From: Crossiella sp. SN42
GTDB lineage: Bacteria > Actinomycetota > Actinomycetes > Mycobacteriales > Pseudonocardiaceae
NCBI RefSeq assembly: GCF_023897065.1
Contig: NZ_JAMHIV010000016.1
Location: 1 to 64,000 of the forward strand
Direction: 5' to 3'
Length of the DNA: 64,000 nucleotides
Made by a program: the position numbers and the translations under genes. The notes beneath the pieces were generated by a model, which had not been told where the DNA came from, searched no databases, and saw nothing but the letters and a program-made list of their open reading frames with translations. Of the stretch, positions 32,659-39,801 are shown piece after piece. Within the stretch, counting starts at the first letter, position 1, and each line of letters begins with the position of its first letter.

Positions 32659-35640
32659 GTGTCCGCTGTGCCTGACGCCACCCGCCGCGCCCGCCCCGAG
32701 GTCCTGCTGGACCCGAGCTGGTGGGCGCCCGCCCTGGCCCTGCACGAGCGGGCCGAGCACGGCGTCCCCGCGCACTTCGGCAGCCGGCCGCGGCACTGGG
32801 AGCAGGACGGACTGGACGCCGCGTTCGCGCTGCGGCTGGCCGAGCTGAACCTCACCGAGGACGGCGCGCTGGCCCTGCGCGCCGAACCCGCGCCCGAGCT
32901 GGCCGCCCGGATGCGCAAACCGGGGTGGGCGAGCGTGGCGGAGCGGGCGGTGCGGATCGCGGCCACGCTGCCCGGCACCTCGGCCGAGGGCCTGGACTGG
33001 CGGGAGGCGCTGGCCCGGCCGCTGCGGCCGTTCGTGCTGGACGCGGCGGACCGGCTGGCCGAGGGCCTGGCCACGCTGCCCGGCACCGTGCTGGACCTGC
33101 CCCGGATCGCGGACAGCTTCAGCGCCGCGCTCAGCCGCCGCCTGTTCGCCCTCGCCGCGCGCACCCTGGTCGGCGAGCTGCACCGCCGCCGCACCGAGGG
33201 CAGGCTGCGCGGCGCCGACGGCCAGGCCCGGTTCACCGACTTCGCGCACCAGCTCACCGACGCCACCGGCCTGGCCGAGCTGATCACCGGCTACCCGGTG
33301 CTGGCCAGGCTGCTCGCCCAGACCAGCGCCAACGCTGCCGAGGCCACCGTGGAACTGCTCGGCAGGCTGGCCGCCGACCACGCCGAGCTGGTCGCCACCC
33401 TGTTCCACGGCATCGACCCCGGCCCGCTGGTCGAGTTGGAGCCCGGCAAGGGCGACCCGCACCGCGGCGGCCGCTCCTGCACCCTGCTGCACTTCGCCGA
33501 CCAGCGAAAGCTCATCTACAAGCCGCGTGATCCCGGTGCGCACCTGCTGCTCGGCAAGCTGCTCGCCTGGACCGGCAGGCACCTGCCCGGCCTCGGCCTG
33601 CGCGCGGTGCCCACGGTGGCCCGCGACGGCTACGGCTGGTCCGCCTACCTCGCAGGCGCGCCGGTGGCCGACGCTGCCGAGGCGGCCGAGTTCTACCGCA
33701 AGCAGGGCGCGCTGCTGGCCCTGCTGCACGCGGTGCAGGCCACCGACATCCACTGCGAGAACCTGATCGCCGAGGGCGACACCCCGGTGCTGGTGGACCT
33801 GGAGACCCTGTTCCACCCCGACCTCACCGGCGCGCCCAGCACCGGCGACCCGGCCGCGGACGCGCTGGCCGCCTCGGTGCACCGGACCGCGCTGCTGCCG
33901 CTGATCGTGATCGGCGAGCAGGGCGCGCTGGACATGTCCGGCCTCGGCGGCGACGGCGGCCGCACCGCCCCGGCCAGCGCGGTCGACTGGGCCGACCCCG
34001 GCACCGACGTGATGCGCCTGGTCCGCACCGCCCGCCCGTTCGCCGGGGCGCGCAACCGGCCGGTGCTCGACGGCCACCCGGTGGACCCGGCCGAGCACGA
34101 GGGCGCGCTGCTGGAGGGTTTCCGGCTGGTCTACGACCTGATCACGGCCCACCGGGACGAGCTGGTGGTGCTGGCCGCCTCCGCCGCCGACCTGCCGCTG
34201 CGCGTGGTCACCCGCCCCACCTGGGTCTACGCCACCCTGCTTGATGAGACCACGCACCCGAGCGTGCTGCGGGACGCGCTGGACCGGGACCGCGCGCTGT
34301 CCGTGCTGTGGGCCGGCCGGAGCCATCCGGTGCTGGCCCAGCTGCTGCCGCAGGAGCTGGCCGAGCTGTGGGCCGGGGACGTGCCGCTGTTCACCGGCGC
34401 GCCCGGCAGCGCGGAGATCCGCACCGCGCAGGGCAAACCGCTGCCGGTGCCACTGGGCCGGTCCGGGCTGGCCGCCGCGCTGGCCGCGATCGGGCGCTTC
34501 GGCGAGGTGGACCGGCAGGACCAGGAATGGGTGATCTGCGCGGCGCTGGCCACCCGGCACCCCGCCGGCGAGCACCAGGACGCCGCGCCGCTGCCGGGTC
34601 CGCGCACCGGCACCGCGGCCGAGCCGGACCGGTTGCTGGCCGCGGCCTCCGCGGTGGCCGACCAGATCGTGGCCCGCGGCATCCCCGGCGGCGACCGGGT
34701 CAACTGGCTCGGCCTGGAACTGGTCGACGACCGGCAGTGGCTGGTGCTGCCGATGGGCGCGGGACTGGCCACCGGGCACGTCGGGGTGGCGCTGTTCCTG
34801 GCCCAGTTGGCCGCGGCCACCGGGGTGCCCCGCTACGCCGACACCGCCCGCCGGGCGCTGCGCGGAATCCCGGATCTGCTTGCCGCGCTGGAGGTTCAGC
34901 CCCGGCTGCGCGCCGCGGTCGGCTGCGGCGGGCCGCAGGGACTCGGCGGCATCGCCTACGGCCTGGCCCGGCTGGCCACCCTGCTCGACGCGGACTGGCT
35001 GCGCGCCGAGGCCGGGACCGCGGTCCGGCTGGCCGGGGCCGCCGCCACCGAGGGCGCGGACCCGAGCTGGGCCACCGGCACCGCGGGCTGCCTGGCCGCG
35101 ATGCGCGCGGTGCACGCGGAAACCGGCCTGGCCGCGGCGAAAACCCTCGCCGAGGCCTGCGCCGAGCACCTCGCGCGGTGCCTGCGCCAGGGCGTCGAGC
35201 TGCCCGGCGGCTTCGCGCACGGTTTCGCCGGACTCGCCTGGGCGCTGCGCCTGGACGGCCGGCATCCCGACCTCGCGGCCGAGGCCACGCGCCGGTCCTC
35301 GGCCGCGGGGCCCGGCTGGTGCGCGGGCGCGGCCGGACTGGCCCTGGCCACCGGCGCGACCGGCGCGCTCGCCGACCAGCCCGTGCTGCGCGATCTCAGC
35401 CTCTGCCACGGCGAGCTGGGCGTGCAGGAGGTGCTGACCGTGCTGGAGGGCCCGTCGGCCGCCCGCCGCCGCCGGGCCGGACAGGCGCTGGAGGCGCTGC
35501 ACCGGCTCGGCCCGGCCTGCGGAGCCCCCGCGGGCGTGGCCACCCCCGGGCTGCTCAACGGCCTGGCCGGCATCGGCTACGGCCTGCTCCGGCTGGCCAG
35601 CCCCGACCACGTTCCCTCAGTCCTGTTGCTACAGCGCTGA
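32659..35640 (+). CDS. lanM: Class II lanthipeptide synthetase LanM
   Basis: A 993-residue bifunctional enzyme. The N-terminal dehydratase (about 1-600) has RKLIYKPRD, the catalytic cluster DIHCEN and VLVDLETLFHP, and phosphorylates and eliminates Ser/Thr. The C-terminal cyclase (about 640-993) has zinc ligands at WCAG and CHGELG, plus the GxxG repeats of the LanC toroid (ATGHVGVALFL, FAHGFAGLAWAL, GLLNGLAGIGYG). All catalytic residues that can be checked by eye are present. The GTG start is supported by the -10-like box just upstream. It is followed after 41 bp by the candidate precursor gene. No LanT, protease or LanFEG transporter lies nearby. Confidence 0.95.
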   Translation: MSAVPDATRRARPEVLLDPSWWAPALALHERAEHGVPAHFGSRPRHWEQDGLDAAFALRLAELNLTEDGALALRAEPAPELAARMRKPGWASVAERAVRIAATLPGTSAEGLDWREALARPLRPFVLDAADRLAEGLATLPGTVLDLPRIADSFSAALSRRLFALAARTLVGELHRRRTEGRLRGADGQARFTDFAHQLTDATGLAELITGYPVLARLLAQTSANAAEATVELLGRLAADHAELVATLFHGIDPGPLVELEPGKGDPHRGGRSCTLLHFADQRKLIYKPRDPGAHLLLGKLLAWTGRHLPGLGLRAVPTVARDGYGWSAYLAGAPVADAAEAAEFYRKQGALLALLHAVQATDIHCENLIAEGDTPVLVDLETLFHPDLTGAPSTGDPAADALAASVHRTALLPLIVIGEQGALDMSGLGGDGGRTAPASAVDWADPGTDVMRLVRTARPFAGARNRPVLDGHPVDPAEHEGALLEGFRLVYDLITAHRDELVVLAASAADLPLRVVTRPTWVYATLLDETTHPSVLRDALDRDRALSVLWAGRSHPVLAQLLPQELAELWAGDVPLFTGAPGSAEIRTAQGKPLPVPLGRSGLAAALAAIGRFGEVDRQDQEWVICAALATRHPAGEHQDAAPLPGPRTGTAAEPDRLLAAASAVADQIVARGIPGGDRVNWLGLELVDDRQWLVLPMGAGLATGHVGVALFLAQLAAATGVPRYADTARRALRGIPDLLAALEVQPRLRAAVGCGGPQGLGGIAYGLARLATLLDADWLRAEAGTAVRLAGAAATEGADPSWATGTAGCLAAMRAVHAETGLAAAKTLAEACAEHLARCLRQGVELPGGFAHGFAGLAWALRLDGRHPDLAAEATRRSSAAGPGWCAGAAGLALATGATGALADQPVLRDLSLCHGELGVQEVLTVLEGPSAARRRRAGQALEALHRLGPACGAPAGVATPGLLNGLAGIGYGLLRLASPDHVPSVLLLQR

Positions 35641-35681
35641 TCCATCCCCGAGCGGACAACCCGATGACAGGAGACAGTCCC

Positions 35682-35909
35682 GTGTCCAAGCCCATCCAGA
35701 CCCCCGACCTGCACGACTTCACCGAGCCGGTGGGCGCCCTGCGCCTGCTGCCGGAGCTGGACTTCGGCGCCCGCGCGGTCGCGCTGACCCGGCTCGCGCT
35801 GCCGGTGGGCCTGCTCGCCGCCGGGTTCTTCGGCACCGCGGCAGGCGCGCCGGTGGAGGAGAGCACCGCGGTGGCGATCACCACCTGCTGCCCGCCGGTC
35901 ACCCTGTAA
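35682..35909 (+). CDS. lanA: Candidate class II lanthipeptide precursor (LanA)
   Basis: A 75-residue peptide beginning at GTG, preferred over ATG 35664 because AGGAGA lies 7 nt upstream. The first 28 residues are hydrophilic (LHDFTEPVGALRLLPELDF). A hydrophobic segment (LALPVGLLAAGFF) then leads to TAAGA, which fits both a GA double-glycine-type site and an AxA signal-peptidase site. The C-terminal 19 residues after GA contain one Ser, four Thr and two adjacent Cys (TTCCPP), enough for two thioether rings. Directly downstream of lanM, so almost certainly its substrate. The core resembles no lanthipeptide I recognise. Leader cleavage and ring pattern are inferred. Confidence 0.75.
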   Translation: MSKPIQTPDLHDFTEPVGALRLLPELDFGARAVALTRLALPVGLLAAGFFGTAAGAPVEESTAVAITTCCPPVTL

Positions 35910-35945
35910 TTTCGTCAACCTGTAACGCCGTCGCCCTAAGGGGCA

Positions 35946-35989
35946 GCCGAAAGGCCAGTGCCAGAACGAGACCTGACTGGCCTTTCGGC
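35946..35989 (+). terminator. Strong hairpin between lanA and the LAL regulator
   Basis: A perfect 14-bp inverted repeat (35946-35959 with 35976-35989) encloses a 16-nt loop, 36 bp past the lanA stop. There is no T-rich tail. The left arm contains the AAAGG that would serve as ribosome binding site and the GTG start of the regulator gene, so it may attenuate read-through, protect the lanA message or hide the regulator start. Confidence 0.65.
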
Positions 35990-38900
35990 AGCGGCTAATG
36001 TCCGCTGGGTGCGGCACCGTTCCTCGATCCTGGTCGGTCGGGACCCCGAGCTGGCGGCGGTGACGGCCGTGCTGGACTCGGCCAGAGCCGGACGCGGCGG
36101 CGCCGTGTTCCTGGTGGGCGAGAGCGGCATGGGCAAGTCCCGGCTGGCCGCCGCGGTGGCCGAGTCGGCCTACTCCGCGGGCATGAGCCTGATGCGCGGA
36201 CGGGCCAGCGCGATCGACCCGATGGCCCCGTTCCGGCCGCTCACCGAGGCCCTGCTGTCCCTGCTGCGGTCGGTCGACGTGCAGCCCACCGCACTCGGCC
36301 CGTACGGCCCGGTGCTCGGCCGCCTGCTGCCCGGCTGGGGCGACGGCGGTAGCCGGGAGGGCGACTCGCTGGTCATCCTGGCCGAGGCGGTGCTGCGGCT
36401 GACCGGGCTGGTGGGCCGGGAACGCGGCTGCCTGATGGTCCTGGACGACCTGCAGCACGCCGATGCGGAGACGCTGGCCGTGCTGGAGTACCTGATCGAC
36501 AACCTGGACCTGCAACCGACCATGCTGCTCGGCGCGATCCGGGACGAGCCCTGCCCCGCGCTGCGCATCGCGCGCGCCGCCGCCCAGCGCGGGCAGTGCG
36601 TGCTGATCGAGCTGAACCGGCTGGACCGGGCCGGGCTGGCCGCGCTGGCCGCCTCCTGCCTGGACGTGGCCGGGGTGCCGCCCGCCGTGGCGGACCTGCT
36701 GTGGGCGGGCAGCGGCGGCAACCCGTTCATGATCGAGGAACTGGTCGCGGGCATGGTCGAGGGCGGCCTGCTCAGCACCAGCGGCGGCACCGTGCGCATC
36801 GCCGAGCAGCTGCCCGCGACCCTGCCCACCACGGTGTCCAGGGCGCTCGCCCAACGCGTCGAGGCGCTCAGCAGGCAGGCCCGCGAGCTGCTCACCGTGG
36901 CCGCCGTGCTCGGCCAGCGCTTCCCGCTGGCGGTGGTGCAGCGGGTCACCGGGCTGCCGGACCGGGAGCTGCTCAGCCTGCTGCACGGCGACCTGGCCGC
37001 CCAGCTGGTCGCGCCGGATGAGACCACCGCGGACTGGTACGCCTTCCACCACCAGCTCAGCCGCGAGGCCGTGCTGGCCCAGGTCGACAAGTCCGCCCGC
37101 GCCGAGCTGGCCGCGGCGCTGGCGGAGGCGGTCGAGCAGGTGCACCCCGGCCTGCCGGAGGCCTGGTGCCAGGTCGCGGCCACCCTGCGCAAGGCATCGG
37201 GCCAGCACGGCGCGGCCGGGCGGCTCTACACCGAGGTGGGCAGGCGGGCCCTCGCCCAGGGCGCGGCGGGCTCCGCGGTCGCGCTGCTGGACCAGGCCTG
37301 GGAGCTGTTGCGGCACGAGGACGCGGCCAGCCGGGCCACCGCGCTGGAGCTGCTGGTCAACGCACTCGCCGAGGCCGGTGAGGTGGAGCGCGCGCTGGAC
37401 TCGGTGGCCATCCTGGACCAGGTCGGCGGCCTGGACCCGCGCCGCCGCGCGCAGCTGCACACCCGGCTGGGCTGGGCCGCCGCGGTGGCCGGGCGCTCCG
37501 CGGACGGGATCACCCAGGTCGAGGCGGCCCGCGCGCTGCTCGGCCCGGACCCGGCGGCCGAGGACACCGCGCCGATCGACGTGGTCGCCGCGCACCTGGC
37601 CCTGGACATCCCCGGCCCCGGCCAGCTGGCCACCGCGGAACGGCTGGGGCGGCAGGCCGCCGAGGTGGCCGAGTCGGTGCCGCTGCCGGTGGTGGCCTGC
37701 CAGGCCTGGCAGCTGCTCGGCGCGATCACCCGGCACCGCGACCCCGAGGAGGGCACCGCCTGCCTGGAACGGGCCCGCGCGGTCGCGGTCCGGCACCAGC
37801 TGCCGATCTGGGAGATCCACACCCTGATCCGGCTGGGCAACGACGACGCGCTGCGCACCGGCGCGCTGGACCGGCTGGAGCACGCCAGGGAGCTGGCCTC
37901 CGCCGCGGGCGCGATCACCGCCCGGTACCAGGCCGAGGCGAGCATCGCGCTGCACTCCATCCTGCGTGGCGACTTCGACGCCGCGCGCATCCTGATCGAC
38001 GGCGTGCTGCCGGCCACCACCCGGCTCAAGCTGCTGGAGACCACCCAGTACACGCTGCTGCTGCGCGCGGTGCTGGCCGGGCACCAGGGCCGCCGCAAGG
38101 AGCTGGCCGAGGCGCTGGCCGAGTTCCGCGACTGGCACGGCGACCCCGCTCTGCACGCCCCGCGCATCCACGGCCTGGCAGGCAGTTTCTGCGCGCTGCT
38201 GGAGGAGGACCGGCCGCGCGCGCTGGCCGAGCTGGCCCGCGCGCTGGACGGCGAGGACACCGAGCGCTCGGTGTTCCACCTCTCCGGCAGGCACGGCCTG
38301 CACCTGCTGCTCACCGTGCTGTGCGGCCAGACCGACCGCACCGCCTACGACGAGCTGGCCGCCAACCCGGCAGGCGGCCTGCGCTGGGACCGCCAGTTCG
38401 CCTGCTTCGCCAGGGCCGTGCTGCTCGGCCGCGAGGGCAAGGCCACCGAAGCCGCCGAGGCGGTCGCCGAGGCGCTGCGAGTCGGCGAGCCGTACGCGAT
38501 GAGCAGGCACCTCGGCCTGCGCCTGGTCGGCGAGGAGGCACTGGCCGCGGGCTGGGGCGAGCCGGTGGAATGGCTGCGCACCGCCGAGGCCTACTTCCAC
38601 CGCCTGGACGGCGCCTCGGTGGCCGGCGCCTGCCGCGCCCTGCTCCGCCGCGCGGGGGTCAGGGTCGCCCAGCACCGCGAAGGCGCAGGCGGCATCCCGC
38701 CCGGCCTGCGCTCGGTCGGCGTCACCGTCCGCGAGTTCGAGGTGCTCCGCCTGCTCATCGGCAGGCTGGGCAACCGCGAGATCGCCGAACGCCTGCACCT
38801 GTCCCCGCGCACGGTGGAACGCCACGTCTCCAACCTGATCACCAAGACCGGCCTGCCCAACCGCATCGCGCTGAGCGAGTACGCCGCCGACCTGAGTTAG
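35958..38900 (+). CDS. Large ATP-binding LuxR-family (LAL) regulator
   Basis: A 980-residue protein. The AAA/STAND ATPase domain has Walker A GESGMGKS (about residue 55) and Walker B CLMVLDDLQ (about 160). A long helical TPR-like middle follows, and the C-terminus is a LuxR helix-turn-helix (about 915-975: VTVREFEVLRLLIGRLGNREIAERLHLSPRTVERHVSNL). LALs are typically pathway activators of natural-product clusters. The annotated GTG lies inside a strong hairpin; the next in-frame GTG at 36009 would still keep the ATPase domain and could be the true start. Placed last in the lanthipeptide locus, it probably activates it. Confidence 0.87.
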   Translation: MPERDLTGLSAAANVRWVRHRSSILVGRDPELAAVTAVLDSARAGRGGAVFLVGESGMGKSRLAAAVAESAYSAGMSLMRGRASAIDPMAPFRPLTEALLSLLRSVDVQPTALGPYGPVLGRLLPGWGDGGSREGDSLVILAEAVLRLTGLVGRERGCLMVLDDLQHADAETLAVLEYLIDNLDLQPTMLLGAIRDEPCPALRIARAAAQRGQCVLIELNRLDRAGLAALAASCLDVAGVPPAVADLLWAGSGGNPFMIEELVAGMVEGGLLSTSGGTVRIAEQLPATLPTTVSRALAQRVEALSRQARELLTVAAVLGQRFPLAVVQRVTGLPDRELLSLLHGDLAAQLVAPDETTADWYAFHHQLSREAVLAQVDKSARAELAAALAEAVEQVHPGLPEAWCQVAATLRKASGQHGAAGRLYTEVGRRALAQGAAGSAVALLDQAWELLRHEDAASRATALELLVNALAEAGEVERALDSVAILDQVGGLDPRRRAQLHTRLGWAAAVAGRSADGITQVEAARALLGPDPAAEDTAPIDVVAAHLALDIPGPGQLATAERLGRQAAEVAESVPLPVVACQAWQLLGAITRHRDPEEGTACLERARAVAVRHQLPIWEIHTLIRLGNDDALRTGALDRLEHARELASAAGAITARYQAEASIALHSILRGDFDAARILIDGVLPATTRLKLLETTQYTLLLRAVLAGHQGRRKELAEALAEFRDWHGDPALHAPRIHGLAGSFCALLEEDRPRALAELARALDGEDTERSVFHLSGRHGLHLLLTVLCGQTDRTAYDELAANPAGGLRWDRQFACFARAVLLGREGKATEAAEAVAEALRVGEPYAMSRHLGLRLVGEEALAAGWGEPVEWLRTAEAYFHRLDGASVAGACRALLRRAGVRVAQHREGAGGIPPGLRSVGVTVREFEVLRLLIGRLGNREIAERLHLSPRTVERHVSNLITKTGLPNRIALSEYAADLS

Positions 38901-39706
38901 TCCACAGTGGACAGTGTCACCGGCAGCACCGCGCGCACGAAGACCGGACGGTCGCCCGGGACCGCGCCGCGGTAGGCCGGGGCGTGCGCGAGGCGGGTCT
39001 CGAACCAGGGACCGTCCTCCGGCGGGCAGGCGCCGAGCACCACCGCCGGGTCCGCGGTCAGCTCGGGCTCGTCCGGGTGGTGCGCGATGCGCAGGCCGAA
39101 CAGGTTCGGCACGCTCGGGTCGATGGTGTTGGCGCTGCTGGGAAACCGGTCGCCCCACGGGAACAGGGTGCGCGCCCCGCTGGCCGCCGCGTGCTCCCAC
39201 TCATCCGGCTCGGGTAAGCGCTGCCCCGCCGCGGCCAGCGCGGCCGCCACCTCGGCCGGGCCGCGCTCGCCCACCGGCTCGGCCTGCACCGCGACCAGCA
39301 ACGAGGGCAGCTCCACCACCCTCGGCCGGGTGGTCCGCCTGGCCAGCCCGGCCCTGATCTCGGTCAGGTCCTCGGCGGCGAAGTCCGGCTCGTACGGAGT
39401 GCTGCGCACCGGCTCCGCGGCCGGGGACAGCGCGTCCTCATCACCCAGGAAGGAGGCCATCTCCTCCTCGCTCGGCGTCCAGCCCCGCTCGTCGAAGCCC
39501 AGCGGCACCGCCCCGCCCGGCACCAGCGCGAAGTCCCGGCCCGCCACGTCGAAGACCGCCACCGGCGCACCGCGCCCGGCGTAGGTGTAGCGGAAGACCT
39601 CCCGCAGGCCAATGCCGTGCCGCCTGGCCAGGCCCTCGGCCACCCGGCGCGCGGCGGGGACATCGAGGGCGGGCCAGTCGGCCGCGGTCAGTTCATGCGG
39701 AGCCAC
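38897..39706 (-). CDS. FGE/SUMF1-like domain protein
   Basis: A protein of about 269 residues. The stretch LPEPDEWEHAAASGARTLFPWGDR, followed by NLFGLRI, is the core of the formylglycine-generating-enzyme/sulfatase-modifying fold (usual form LPTEAEWEYAARGG...YPWG). The copper-binding Cys pair of true FGE is not evident, so it is probably a non-catalytic or differently acting member. The N-terminal 60 residues are unrecognised. The start is uncertain: GTG 39706 without a clear ribosome binding site; an ATG further upstream is possible. It overlaps the LAL gene tail-to-tail by 4 bp. Confidence 0.6.
   Translation of the reverse strand: MAPHELTAADWPALDVPAARRVAEGLARRHGIGLREVFRYTYAGRGAPVAVFDVAGRDFALVPGGAVPLGFDERGWTPSEEEMASFLGDEDALSPAAEPVRSTPYEPDFAAEDLTEIRAGLARRTTRPRVVELPSLLVAVQAEPVGERGPAEVAAALAAAGQRLPEPDEWEHAAASGARTLFPWGDRFPSSANTIDPSVPNLFGLRIAHHPDEPELTADPAVVLGACPPEDGPWFETRLAHAPAYRGAVPGDRPVFVRAVLPVTLSTVD
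38900..38912. repeat. 13-bp near-palindrome GTCC-N5-GGAC at a gene junction
   Basis: GTCCACAGTGGAC immediately after the LAL stop and inside the last codons of the convergent FGE-like gene. Reverse complement of the GTCCACTGTGGAC copies. Confidence 0.5.
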
Positions 39707-39801
39707 GCCGGACAGTGTGCCGTTCCGCGCGCCCGCAGGTGAAGATCCGGGAACCGGAGCGTGATCTCCGCCCGCGCTCGCTGCGGAAAGTGGTCGAGGA
39801 T

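Noticed and set aside
35664-35666. Upstream ATG as start of lanA
   Set aside because: It would add six residues but has no suitable ribosome binding site, whereas the GTG at 35682 has AGGAGA at ideal spacing.
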